Position numbers and translations under genes: made by a program
Notes under the pieces: generated by a model
What the model saw: the letters and a program-made list of their open reading frames with translations, nothing else
Database searches by the model: none
What the model was told of the DNA's origin: nothing
Shown here: positions 23,610 to 32,000 of the stretch, piece by piece
Position numbering within the stretch: position 1 is the first letter of the stretch
Layout: each line of letters opens with the position of its first letter
From: Acidobacteriota bacterium
GTDB taxonomy: Bacteria > Acidobacteriota > Terriglobia > Acidiferrales > UBA7541
Reading direction: 5' to 3'
Assembly (NCBI GenBank): GCA_003223255.1
Contig: QHYJ01000246.1
Span: 2,423-45,150 of the forward strand
DNA length: 42,728 nucleotides

Positions 23610-24386
23610 CTACGGCTTGAACGTCTCGTCAACGGTTTTATTGTCTTTTGCCGCGAGGATGACCTTCTCGTCTTTCTCGCCTAGCTTCTCGTGGACGAAC
23701 GCCAGCGTATATTCACCCGGCGGCAGACCCTTGATTTCAAACTTGCCATCCGGGCCGGTGACCGCATAGAAGGGGTTCTTCACCACGTTGATGTACATCT
23801 TCATCCACGGGTGCTGATTGCACTTTACGGGGAGAAGAATTTCTTCACGCGCAAAATTCTTGTCGAGCGGCGCAGATTGTGGCGGCTGCGATTCGTTCCA
23901 CTCGCGGTTGTCCTTTGGCGTCGGATGGATATTGTGCGTAGTGGGGTCGCTGTTCACGATTTTGACGTCCTGGCCCGCCATCACGCCCATCACGTGGGGA
24001 TGGTACTTGCAGCCGCTCTGATCGAGTGTGGCCGCTTCCTTCGGGATCTCGAACGTGCGATTGCCGAGCCCGTCCTTCACATAAACAAACACATTAGCGA
24101 GATGACCGCCGCTGGCCACCACGGCTTCCGCAGTGTTCGTACCTTTGCAGGCGGGATCCTGGCTCATATCGATTTTTGTAGCGGCAGGTGCGGGGCCGTC
24201 AAATTTGACCGTGCCGCTGACCGTCGCGGCGGTTGCGGGGTCGATGGGGGTGGGGGCCGGAGCCGCTGCGGGTGCGGCCGCGGGCTGTTCCGCAGTTTCC
24301 TCTTTCTTGCCGCCGCAGCCCGCGAAGAGCACAAGTCCACACAAGGCTGGCATGCCGAGAGTTGTCATCCAGGTTTTCATCTTCAT
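23610..24386 (-). CDS. Cupredoxin-like lipoprotein with a carboxypeptidase-regulatory-like C-terminus
   Basis: Protein of 258 residues. The signal peptide ends in a lipobox, LFAGC, with C24 as the lipidated residue, and an Ala/Pro-rich spacer (about 35-50) follows. The next region has H151 and H154 in THNIHPTP and CNQHPWMKMYI (C189, H192, M195, M197), the ligand pattern of a type 1 copper or related cupredoxin site. The last 55 residues (AVTGPDGKFEIKGLPPGEYT onward) are carboxypeptidase-regulatory-like. Its gene lies 47 bases downstream of the octahaem cytochrome c gene on the same strand. I infer that it is a membrane-tethered electron carrier or donor in the bc-complex-to-oxidase path, since no soluble cytochrome c is encoded nearby. 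A purely structural protein is the alternative. The ribosome site is weak (GAGAGAGAG). Confidence 0.8.
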   Translation of the reverse strand: MKMKTWMTTLGMPALCGLVLFAGCGGKKEETAEQPAAAPAAAPAPTPIDPATAATVSGTVKFDGPAPAATKIDMSQDPACKGTNTAEAVVASGGHLANVFVYVKDGLGNRTFEIPKEAATLDQSGCKYHPHVMGVMAGQDVKIVNSDPTTHNIHPTPKDNREWNESQPPQSAPLDKNFAREEILLPVKCNQHPWMKMYINVVKNPFYAVTGPDGKFEIKGLPPGEYTLAFVHEKLGEKDEKVILAAKDNKTVDETFKP

Positions 24387-24433
24387 GGTTTCACTCTCTC
24401 TCTTGAGAATTAAATCTCACGGATAAATGAAAA

Positions 24434-27400
24434 TTATTTCCCCGCTCCGTGGCCGCCCTGGCCGCTCGCGCTTCCCGCGCGTGAGCCAGAGCTGCTTCGA
24501 GCAGAGGCGCGGCCCATGGACGCCGCGACGCGGCGCTGCTCTTCGGGCGTGAGCTGCAAAATGTAATCGACGAGGAGCCTTGTGTGGTCTTTATCATAGC
24601 CCTGGAACGAAGGCGGTGTCGGGCCGGAAAATACCCAGTGATTGTTTTGGCGCTTGAAGAGCCCTGAAGGCATGGAAGTGCCGGGACTGATGGCTTGCGG
24701 ATCGAGCATCCACTGCTCCATCCAATCCGGCTTCAGCCGCCCGCGGGCCTGCAGGAAATTTGGCGCCGTGGCGGTGCGATCGTGCCCAGGATCGCCCGTG
24801 GCGTGGCACTTCAGGCACGGTGCGGCTGTGCTACTGAAGAGACTCCGCGCCATTTCGGTTTCTTTGGCCGTGAGTACAGGCACTTCTTCGGGAATGTACG
24901 GGAAAGGCTGGCGCGAGAGTGCCTGGAAGAAGCGCACCAGTTTGCCCAGCTCATTTTCCGAAAACGAGAACGTCGGCATGCGCACCTGCAAATACGTGCG
25001 AATGCCGTTGCGATTCGTGTCTTTGTCGTTGAGCGCCGGATTTTTCAAGAAGCCCAGCAACCACTGGGGATCGACGCGGGCGCCCTCGGTGAGCAGCTTC
25101 GGAGGCAACTGCTCTTGCGCATCCCGATAACGGGCCAAGCCCATGAGGATGGTTTTCTGTCCGGGAATGAGTTGGTGGCAGCCCATACAGTTATATTTTT
25201 TGACCACCCACCAGCCTTCCTGAATGTCTTTTCGGTAGTCAAGCGGCCGGTATTGGTAGCTGGGCGGAAGCGGATTTTCCTGGCTGCCAAGAAGGAAGGT
25301 CGTGAGCGCGCGCACCTGTTCTTTCGTAAGATGCAAGTTCGGCATGCGCATCTGTTCGGCGGGCGGCTTGATTTTGCCCAGGTCCCAAATGTTCGGCTCC
25401 GCCAGCTTGTGCTCGAAGAAACCTTTGTGGTCGTACCAAGGCTCCTTGGCAGGGCCCTCGGGCAAGCGCGCCAGATCTTCGGGATCGGTGATGGGCTCCT
25501 TTCCGCCGCGTTGCGCGACTTCCGTGAGCAGCGCGAAGTCCAGGCGCTCGACGGGCTTGCTACCCTCGGTGGTTAGCTCGGTGCCGATGCGGCCTTCGTC
25601 CTCCAGCCCGGAAATTTCATGGCAGCCAAAGCAACCGAAGAAGCGCACCCACCTCTTGCCCTCTTCCTTGAGATTTGGATCGTCCATGAACGAAGCGTCA
25701 GCATACTCGGAGGGATTCTTCTTCTTTAGAGTGATGAGGTAGCTCGCGATGTCTTCGGCGTCGGTTTCGGAAAGCCGCAGGCTTGGCATCACCGTCATGT
25801 TCTGGACTTGCAGTTCGTGGCCGTCGTTCGGGCACTTGCTGTGATCCAGATCGAAGACGAAGGGCAATCCCTTCTTCTGGTAATCCTCAGGACCAATGTC
25901 TTTTTTCTCGTACGGGCAATAGGGCCGCGTGCGCTCGCGCGCATTGTGCACCCAGCGCACGAGGTAGTCGTAATTGGCCTTTTCGCCGACACGCGTGAGA
26001 TTTGCCGCAAACGTGCCGCCTTGTATCTGGTCGCCTTCACCGATGGAATGGCAAGCGAGGCAGCCACGCGTTTCGAACAATTCCTGGCCATGAGCAGCGT
26101 TTCCGGGCTTGTGCTTGGGCAGCGCATCAGTCAGTCCCGATTGCCAAACATAGGCCGAGATGGCCTTGACCTGCTCGTCGTTCAAGCGGAAGTTCGGCAT
26201 CTTCGTGGTAGGCCGAAAATCGGTGGGCTTGTTCAGCCAAACAGGAATCCAATTCTTGTTCAGTTTCAGGCGCACATCCTTGAGATTGGGCCCGACCTTC
26301 TTCATGTCCTGGAACAAGCTCTTGGTCGTCCGGTCGAGTTGCATGATGCGAAGATCCACTTTGCTGTTCTCGACCTTCAGCGCGACGGCACGATCGTTCA
26401 AGCGATTGGCTTCCTCGTTCGTCGCCGCCTTGTCGGCTTGCGCCATGAAATCGTCGGCTTGCTTCAGATTGTCCTTCTTCTCCTGCTCCAGCAGCTTGAT
26501 TTCCTGGCCAATGGAGAGAAGGTCCTCCGGTTCCTTGTCGTACCCCTCGTAGCGGTGGCAACCCATGCAGCCGCGCTGACGGAATAGGTCCTTGCCTTCG
26601 CTGACCACCCAGCCGACGTCGTTGCTTACCAGAACCATGTCCGCGGAGTGGCAAATCTGGCAGCCTGCTTCGTAGTTTTCTGGACGGAAGATGGGCCATA
26701 GCCAGTGTTCGTAAGTGCCATGCGCTTTTTCAACGCTTGTGGTGGCGCGGCCGTTGCCCTGGTGACACGGCGAGCAGCCGAACTTCTCTGGATCATGAAT
26801 TTTCAGGAGGTCGGGGCTCGGATGGCTGGTGAAGGCTTGCGCGTACTCGTCCGGTTTTTTGCCGGGCAGAGACATGGCGGCCGCGGTGATGTTGACCGGC
26901 TCGCGTATGCCCAGGTGGCAGGACTCGCAGCGGTCGACAATCTGGGCGCTGTCTTCGCGCTCGAGATTGGCGGCGTGCTCGTTCACGTTGATCTGGCGAA
27001 TGGCGGGTGTCAGGGATTCCACGCTGTTTTGGAGGTTCAGCAACTGAGAAGCTGTGAGGCTCACCATGTGATCGGTGAGGTAGGAATCCATCAATTCTTT
27101 CTTTTCGGTGACGGGCTTGAGCATTTCGCCGAGTTCGGTGCTCAATTGTGTGCGTTCGTTTTTAAATTCGTTGTAGGCTTCTTCCAACTCGTCGAAATTC
27201 TTGAACGTTTGTGCTTTGCCGTCAGGCATCTCAACAGTACTGGGTTTCGCTTTGTACGCTTCGAGGTCGCGCTGCTTGCTCTGCTTTGAGGATGGGCTCG
27301 ACGTGGTCTCGATGTCGTAAGTGGCGGCAGTCACGTAGGCGCGGCGGTCCGTGAAGTGACCGGGGCCGTCCTGGACTGCCAGGATTTTCGCACCCACTTC

Positions 27401-27721
27401 CCGGAGCTTTTCTCTCAATTCATTGATCCGCGGCTCCGCGTCCTTGCTGGCGGCTTCGTAATCCTCCTTCAGCTTCTGATAATCGGGGCTGTTCTCGACT
27501 TCCTTCTGAGATTCCGCCGATTCGGTGCGCGCAGTCTTCAAGAAAGCGGAGTAACGGCTTTTCCATTCGTGTTGGAACGTTTTCCACGGGCGCTGGCCGA
27601 AGTCCTCGTCCCACAGCGCCCAGAACAGCGTGGCCATGAGGATGACCATGGACACAACGTAGTGCGGCGCCAGCGACTTCGTTACGATCGGATCTTTTTC
27701 GGGAATGGGCTTCTCGGGCAC
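24434..27721 (-). CDS. Membrane-anchored octahaem cytochrome c of the bc-type complex
   Basis: Protein of 1095 residues. GTG 27721 is supported by AGGAGG five bases upstream. One membrane helix near the N-terminus (about 20-38, YVVSMVILMATLFWALW) anchors it, with the rest presumably periplasmic. Eight haem-binding motifs are present: CESCH 265-269, CSPCH 316-320, CQICH 354-358, CMGCH 385-389, CLACH 554-558, CFGCH 697-701, CMGCH 845-849 and CLKCH 969-973. Coiled-coil-like charged helices lie at about 65-110 and between haems 4 and 5 (about 395-480). The later haem domains resemble repeated mono-haem cytochrome c folds, with Met-containing segments such as TKMPNFRLN, MRMPNLHL and VRMPTFSFS after the motifs. 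It follows the cytochrome b genes and no cytochrome c1 or f is encoded, so it probably takes electrons from the Rieske protein and passes them to periplasmic acceptors. Confidence 0.92.
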   Translation of the reverse strand: MPEKPIPEKDPIVTKSLAPHYVVSMVILMATLFWALWDEDFGQRPWKTFQHEWKSRYSAFLKTARTESAESQKEVENSPDYQKLKEDYEAASKDAEPRINELREKLREVGAKILAVQDGPGHFTDRRAYVTAATYDIETTSSPSSKQSKQRDLEAYKAKPSTVEMPDGKAQTFKNFDELEEAYNEFKNERTQLSTELGEMLKPVTEKKELMDSYLTDHMVSLTASQLLNLQNSVESLTPAIRQINVNEHAANLEREDSAQIVDRCESCHLGIREPVNITAAAMSLPGKKPDEYAQAFTSHPSPDLLKIHDPEKFGCSPCHQGNGRATTSVEKAHGTYEHWLWPIFRPENYEAGCQICHSADMVLVSNDVGWVVSEGKDLFRQRGCMGCHRYEGYDKEPEDLLSIGQEIKLLEQEKKDNLKQADDFMAQADKAATNEEANRLNDRAVALKVENSKVDLRIMQLDRTTKSLFQDMKKVGPNLKDVRLKLNKNWIPVWLNKPTDFRPTTKMPNFRLNDEQVKAISAYVWQSGLTDALPKHKPGNAAHGQELFETRGCLACHSIGEGDQIQGGTFAANLTRVGEKANYDYLVRWVHNARERTRPYCPYEKKDIGPEDYQKKGLPFVFDLDHSKCPNDGHELQVQNMTVMPSLRLSETDAEDIASYLITLKKKNPSEYADASFMDDPNLKEEGKRWVRFFGCFGCHEISGLEDEGRIGTELTTEGSKPVERLDFALLTEVAQRGGKEPITDPEDLARLPEGPAKEPWYDHKGFFEHKLAEPNIWDLGKIKPPAEQMRMPNLHLTKEQVRALTTFLLGSQENPLPPSYQYRPLDYRKDIQEGWWVVKKYNCMGCHQLIPGQKTILMGLARYRDAQEQLPPKLLTEGARVDPQWLLGFLKNPALNDKDTNRNGIRTYLQVRMPTFSFSENELGKLVRFFQALSRQPFPYIPEEVPVLTAKETEMARSLFSSTAAPCLKCHATGDPGHDRTATAPNFLQARGRLKPDWMEQWMLDPQAISPGTSMPSGLFKRQNNHWVFSGPTPPSFQGYDKDHTRLLVDYILQLTPEEQRRVAASMGRASARSSSGSRAGSASGQGGHGAGK

Positions 27722-27813
27722 CAGTTCCTCCTAACCACTTGTGGCCGGAGCGGCGACCGACAGCAATCGCCGTCCAGACACTGGGCACAGCATGTTTGCC
27801 GCAAGCTGTGCCG

Positions 27814-28743
27814 CTACACGTTAAACCACGGCGTTATCCACACGTACTTGATGTGAAACAGCAGACGGATCAGCATCTTAATCGGCAGAGCCACCATGAT
27901 GAGGAAAAATGTCATCATGATGGAGTACTGCAGCAAGCTCATGCGCTTGTAGTCCTTCGGATTGCTCCGGCGGAACAGGCCGTTCACAATCAGCCCGCCA
28001 ATCACAAAATACCCGCCCACGACGAGCGCGCCGAAAATACCCTTCCACAAATTCGAAGTAATTCCAAATATGTCGGGCAGGTCGCGGTTCACTTCGTAAA
28101 TCAGCCGGTTGTGGTCCCAGGTCTGCCCGGGCCAGAACCACTGCCACCCAGGCCCGCGAATAAACGTGCCGATAAAAATCATGGAGACCCACAAAATGAC
28201 GAAACCGAAAAGAAACGTGCTGATCGCAAACTTGCGCTGTTTCCAGGTGTAGTAGCCGCCGCCCAACGGGTTGGTATCGATGTAAGGAATCACCATTAAC
28301 CCCATGATGATCAGGGTCGGCATAACAACGCCGGCGATCCAGGGGTCAAAGTACACCAGCATTTCCTGAAGGCCCAGGAAGTACCAGGGCGCTTTTGCAG
28401 GGTTCATGGTCAAGTTCGGATTAGCTGGCTCTTCGAGTGGCGCGTTCAGCGTGATGGACCAGACCATCAGGATGATGGTGACGATGATGGCCGCCAGAAA
28501 TTCCACGCGCAGCAGGAATGGCCAAACGTGCACTTCCTTCTGCCATCCCGGCCGGAACGGCCAGGTCTTGCGGTGATGCGTTTTTGCCTGGGCGGGATTA
28601 GCTTCCAGTTCCGCGATGAGTTTGTCGTTGGCGTGCGCCTGCTTCCACGCCAGATAAATGTAGAAGGCCAGCAGCGGAATCATCGCAACGATCGGAACGT
28701 TGTCCGGAGCAGAGAGAATTCCCCAGAGTTGTTTCCAATCCAT
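27814..28743 (-). CDS. Cytochrome b, C-terminal half (subunit IV-like) of the bc complex
   Basis: Protein of 309 residues with the quinol-site segment PWYFLGLQEMLVYFDPWIAG, the split-cytochrome counterpart of the cytochrome b C-terminal domain. Membrane helices lie near 18-33 and 85-105, a group around 135-235, and two more helices at the C-terminus beyond the usual subunit IV. At 309 residues it is longer than plant or cyanobacterial subunit IV (about 160), with an extra N-terminal helix and extra C-terminal helices. Its start lies two bases after the preceding cytochrome b6-like stop, so translation is probably coupled. The gene order Rieske, b6, IV, octahaem c defines one complex that oxidises quinol and moves protons across the cytoplasmic membrane. 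Confidence 0.9.
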   Translation of the reverse strand: MDWKQLWGILSAPDNVPIVAMIPLLAFYIYLAWKQAHANDKLIAELEANPAQAKTHHRKTWPFRPGWQKEVHVWPFLLRVEFLAAIIVTIILMVWSITLNAPLEEPANPNLTMNPAKAPWYFLGLQEMLVYFDPWIAGVVMPTLIIMGLMVIPYIDTNPLGGGYYTWKQRKFAISTFLFGFVILWVSMIFIGTFIRGPGWQWFWPGQTWDHNRLIYEVNRDLPDIFGITSNLWKGIFGALVVGGYFVIGGLIVNGLFRRSNPKDYKRMSLLQYSIMMTFFLIMVALPIKMLIRLLFHIKYVWITPWFNV

Positions 28744-28745
28744 GG

Positions 28746-29672
28746 CTATTTCTTCGCCTCCTTGACTTCGGAGTCGAGAACTACCGGGGCTGGCCCGGAA
28801 ATGCCGCCATCCTTTCGCACGCGCCAGAAGTGCACGATCATAAACACCGAAGCGATGATGGGAATGCCGATACAGTGCCAGATGTAGGAACGCAACAGTG
28901 CGTTGGCGTCCACAATCGACCCGCCGAGCAGCCCGAAGCGCACATCATTGTAAGGAGTCATTCCCAACTGCGCCCCAAACGGGCCCTCGTGACCTAATAA
29001 AGGAGTGGCGCGTGCCATGTTGGTGCCTACGGTGACGGCCCAGAAGCCCAGTTGATCATCCGGCAAGAGATAGCCGGTGAAGGAGAGGAGAAGAGTCAGC
29101 ACGAGCAGGATCACCCCAACGGTCCAATTGAATTCGCGCGGCTTTTTATAAGAGCCGGTGAGAAACACCCGGAACATGTGCAACTCGACCGCGATGACCA
29201 TCAAGTGCGCGGCCCAGCGGTGCATGTTACGCAGCAATTTCCCATAAGGCACGTCGTGTTCGAGGTACAGCACGTCGCGGAAGGCCTGCACTTTGCTCGG
29301 GTGGTAATAGAACATGAGCAGGACGCCCGTGAGCGTCAGCACGAAGAACAAATAAAAGGTAATGCCGCCCATGCCCCAGGTATAGCTGTACCGCACTGCA
29401 TCGCGATTGATCTTCGCGGGATGCAAATGTAGGAAGACGTTCGAAAGAACGCCCAGCGCGCGGTTGCGTGGCGTTTCGTCGTGTTTGTGCCGGAAAATGG
29501 AAGTAAAGAGCTGCGTCTTGGTAGGCTTGCTGAGAATTTCGATCTGTTCTTTGGCCTTCGCGGGAAGATCGGTCTTCAGAGCGTCCAGGTCTTCCTTGAC
29601 GCCCGTGGTAACGCGAGTGAGCAGGCCGGCCGATTTGCCGTTGTTGCCGTTTGCTTTGTTCTCTTCAGGCAT
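28746..29672 (-). CDS. Cytochrome b6-like N-terminal half of the bc complex
   Basis: Protein of 308 residues. An extra soluble N-terminus of about 85 residues, with a charged helical segment (KAKEQIEILSKPTKT), precedes four membrane helices. The b-haem ligands are seen as H-x13/14-H pairs: RNMHRWAAHLMVIAVELHMF in helix B and SYIWHCIGIPIIASVFMIVH in helix D. TGYLLPDDQLGFWAVTVGTN is the quinol-site loop typical of cytochrome b/b6. GGGGGAG before ATG 29672 supports the start. It sits 75 bases downstream of the Rieske gene and two bases from the subunit IV gene. The long N-terminal extension is unusual and may contact the octahaem cytochrome, which is inference. Confidence 0.92.
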   Translation of the reverse strand: MPEENKANGNNGKSAGLLTRVTTGVKEDLDALKTDLPAKAKEQIEILSKPTKTQLFTSIFRHKHDETPRNRALGVLSNVFLHLHPAKINRDAVRYSYTWGMGGITFYLFFVLTLTGVLLMFYYHPSKVQAFRDVLYLEHDVPYGKLLRNMHRWAAHLMVIAVELHMFRVFLTGSYKKPREFNWTVGVILLVLTLLLSFTGYLLPDDQLGFWAVTVGTNMARATPLLGHEGPFGAQLGMTPYNDVRFGLLGGSIVDANALLRSYIWHCIGIPIIASVFMIVHFWRVRKDGGISGPAPVVLDSEVKEAKK

Positions 29673-29747
29673 CGTGACACTCCCCCATTTCTTCTCGCGC
29701 CGATGATACTTTTCTTTACTTCCTAACTTCCTGGCTTTCTTCCTCCG

Positions 29748-30389
29748 CTACACTGGCAAGAACGATCCCGGATCATTGAAATGGCTTGGTTGTCCTTTGG
29801 GCCAGGAATACAACCTTGAAGTGTCCACGATGATCTGCCCATCGGGAGCTAATTGCAGGTTCGCACGGTCCATGGGCCGCGGCGCGGGGCCTTCGAAGTT
29901 TACGCCCTCGCTGTCATACCCGCTGCCGTGGCAGGGGCATTTGAACTTGTTTTCGCTGGCCTTCCAATCCGGGGTGCAGCCCAGATGCGTGCACCGGGCA
30001 TAAATCACAAAGAGACGGTCGGGTGTGCGGTCCACCCAAATGCGGTATCTCTGCTGCCACTTGGTGTCTACGCCGAGCGCGTAGTCGGAAGGATAGCCGA
30101 TCTTGAAAATGGTGGGAGGCTCAAAAAGCGTGCGCGGAAGAAAAAAACGGAGAAAAGCAATAAACCAGGCGCCCAGAAATGCCGTGACGCTGCACCAAAC
30201 CAGCCGGCGGCGCCGTTCGTTGGCCGCGCTGGGTTCGGGGCCGACACTGGCTACGCCGCCTGCGGGCGCCGCTTTGGACGTGCCCACAGCGGGAGTGCCT
30301 ACGTACTTGGTCGCGTCCGTACCGCCGGCAGCAGGGGATTTCACCGCCTGCGGCTTAGGTTTGACCGTTTCCGATTCCGGGGCCGCCAT
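29748..30389 (-). CDS. Rieske iron-sulphur protein
   Basis: Protein of 213 residues. An Ala/Pro-rich cytoplasmic N-terminus (about 60 residues) precedes one membrane helix (RRLVWCSVTAFLGAWFIAFL). The Rieske fold has CTHLGC and CPCHGSGYD: ligands C133, H135, C151 and H154, and the disulphide cysteines C138 and C153, are all present. AAGGAGG six bases before ATG 30389 supports the start. It is the first gene of the minus-strand bc run; transcription starts in the large divergent region shared with the oxidase operon. The protein takes the first electron from quinol and should hand it to the octahaem cytochrome c. Confidence 0.95.
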   Translation of the reverse strand: MAAPESETVKPKPQAVKSPAAGGTDATKYVGTPAVGTSKAAPAGGVASVGPEPSAANERRRRLVWCSVTAFLGAWFIAFLRFFLPRTLFEPPTIFKIGYPSDYALGVDTKWQQRYRIWVDRTPDRLFVIYARCTHLGCTPDWKASENKFKCPCHGSGYDSEGVNFEGPAPRPMDRANLQLAPDGQIIVDTSRLYSWPKGQPSHFNDPGSFLPV

Positions 30390-30471
30390 GCAGAACCTCC
30401 TTCACACGTAATGCTCGAAATCCTTGTTCGTTCTTGCGCGGCAGCCGTTTCCGCCGCCGCTCTTTCCCCTG

Positions 30472-30486
30472 GGGAACTAGGTTCCC
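30472..30486. promoter_or_regulatory. Inverted repeat GGGAAC-TAG-GTTCCC upstream of the Rieske gene
   Basis: Perfect 6-bp arms with a 3-base centre, 83 bases before the Rieske start codon on the minus strand. It is a candidate operator for the bc-complex operon; no known consensus is matched. Confidence 0.35.
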
Positions 30487-31043
30487 ACCACTTATTAGCC
30501 TAGTCCAGAGTTTCCCGCTTTCCTCTCCAATGGGCCGTGACCGTTCTCTCGCTGTCTTGCCTGGGTCCTCTATACTCTCTGCATCTTCTGTCTTAGCCAC
30601 TTTGCGCGGGTGCAAACACGAGCACGCTCTTCTCGGCACATGGCGAAAGGACCCTTCGATGAATAGGGTAATCACGCGAAAAGGGCGAATCGGCTCCCAG
30701 CGCCGAGTGCCCATCGAATTGGAAAGGCATGTTCTGAAAACATCGCGAGGCCCCAAACATTTCCACCGGCCCCCCAGATTCGAACGGATATTACTCAAAT
30801 CAAAAAAATTCGTCAATAAAGTTTCCGACGCAAAATCTTCGGCACCACGGAGAAACAGAAATTTGTGAAAAGAAAGATTGCCTTCCAACGCCGTGATTAA
30901 CAGCAACTTCCTTAAAAGGCATTCAGCAAAAGTCCCTAAGAAGCTGTTCTCATGTCGACGGGCACTCGGCCTAATGTGGGTCACGGCGAGAAGATCCGCA
31001 TCCGATAATCCATTCGTCTGTGAGTCACCAAACCACGGTTCAC

Positions 31044-31061
31044 GTTCTTGCATGCAAGAAC
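31044..31061. promoter_or_regulatory. Perfect 18-bp palindrome next to the oxidase promoter
   Basis: GTTCTTGCATGCAAGAAC is its own reverse complement. It ends five bases before the -35 element of the oxidase promoter, placing its centre near -47, a usual place for an activator bound beside RNA polymerase. Confidence 0.55.
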
Positions 31062-31065
31062 TTGC

Positions 31066-31093
31066 TTGCTTCGAGAAAAACCTGTGATATATT
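31066..31093 (+). promoter_or_regulatory. Sigma-70-type promoter of the cytochrome oxidase operon
   Basis: TTGCTT (31066-31071), a 16-bp spacer and TATATT (31088-31093), about 95 bases before the subunit II start. The leader would contain the CCCCC/GGGGG hairpin near 31114-31130. Confidence 0.55.
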
Positions 31094-31189
31094 CGCCCCG
31101 TTTTGGATTCCCCGCCCCCGCGAGTGGGGGAAATTCGCACAGCTCTGTGGGGAAGGCCGCAAAATAACGCTGGGGGAGGTTCGCGCTCT

Positions 31190-31996
31190 ATGGGCCTCGT
31201 TCTTTTGGTGGTCATCTGGCTGATCACTTTGATCGGCTCGTATTTCATCGTCGCAAAAACGTGGTGGCTGCCAGTCGGGGCGTCTGCGGCCGCGGCGGGA
31301 ATCGATCACCATTTCACCGTCACGTACATTCTTATGGGCGGTGTCTTCATTGCCGCGCAGTTGGCCCTGGGCTGGTTTGCGTGGAAATATCGCGACCGCG
31401 GAACGGGTTCTCAGCCGGCGCAGTATTCGCACGGCAACACCACGCTTGAGGCCGTGTGGACCATCCTCACCATCATTTTGTTTATCGGGCTGAATTTGGC
31501 CAGCAAATCCATCTGGGCTTCCGAGCGCTTCGATGCTGCGAAGCCCGGCGCCGTGCAAGTGGAGGTTACCGGAATGCAATTTGCCTGGTATTTCCGCTAT
31601 GCCGGACCGGACGGAAAATTCGGGGCAACGAAGCCGGAGCTGGAGGACGCATCCCTCGGCGGCGCGGGCGCGCTGGGATTGGATTCCACCGATCCTGCTT
31701 CGAAAGATGATGTGATCAGCGGCGTCATGGTCGTGCCGGTGAACCGCGAGATCGAAGTGATCCTGCGGTCCCACGACGTGATTCACAGCTTCTTCGTTCC
31801 GGCCATGCGTTTCAAGCAAGACACGGTTCCCGGCCTCGCAATTCACATGCACTTCACCCCGATTCAAACCGGCGATTTCGAGATCGCCTGCGCGGAGCTT
31901 TGCGGGCTTGGGCACTACAAGATGCACGGCATTGTAAAAGTCGTCAGCGAACCGGAATTCAATCAATGGCTGGCGGCACGAGAGGCGGAGAAGTAA
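31190..31996 (+). CDS. coxB: Cytochrome c oxidase subunit II (CuA)
   Basis: Protein of 268 residues. I prefer ATG 31190, which has GGGGGAGG ten bases upstream and leads directly into the first membrane helix; an earlier in-frame start at 31103 adds non-conserved residues. There are two membrane helices (about 1-22 and 44-66) and then the periplasmic cupredoxin domain. CuA ligands are complete: an upstream His in HDVIHSFFVP, and CAELCGLGHYKM supplying two Cys, Glu, His and Met. MQFAWYFRYAGPDG is the aromatic electron-entry segment. There is no C-terminal cytochrome c domain, so an external donor is needed. It is the first gene of the oxidase operon; subunit I starts four bases after its stop. 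Confidence 0.96.
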   Translation: MGLVLLVVIWLITLIGSYFIVAKTWWLPVGASAAAAGIDHHFTVTYILMGGVFIAAQLALGWFAWKYRDRGTGSQPAQYSHGNTTLEAVWTILTIILFIGLNLASKSIWASERFDAAKPGAVQVEVTGMQFAWYFRYAGPDGKFGATKPELEDASLGGAGALGLDSTDPASKDDVISGVMVVPVNREIEVILRSHDVIHSFFVPAMRFKQDTVPGLAIHMHFTPIQTGDFEIACAELCGLGHYKMHGIVKVVSEPEFNQWLAAREAEK

Positions 31997-32000
31997 TAAA

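Larger units (their letters stand above)
30390..31189. other. 800-base divergent control region between bc complex and oxidase genes
   Basis: I find no gene here. A reverse frame spans most of it but has no family features, no ribosome site and atypical composition. It carries a GGGAAC-TAG-GTTCCC dyad (30472-30486), A/T-rich stretches around 30790-30900, the palindrome at 31044-31061, the promoter at 31066-31093, and a CCCCC-GCGAGT-GGGGG hairpin in the oxidase leader. The size suggests a leader or an unrecognised small RNA, but I cannot identify either. Confidence 0.5.

Noticed and set aside
30355-31248. Long reverse frame across the divergent bc/oxidase control region
   Set aside because: It has no ribosome site and no domain or membrane pattern, overlaps the Rieske start and the oxidase promoter, and its composition is unlike the neighbouring genes.
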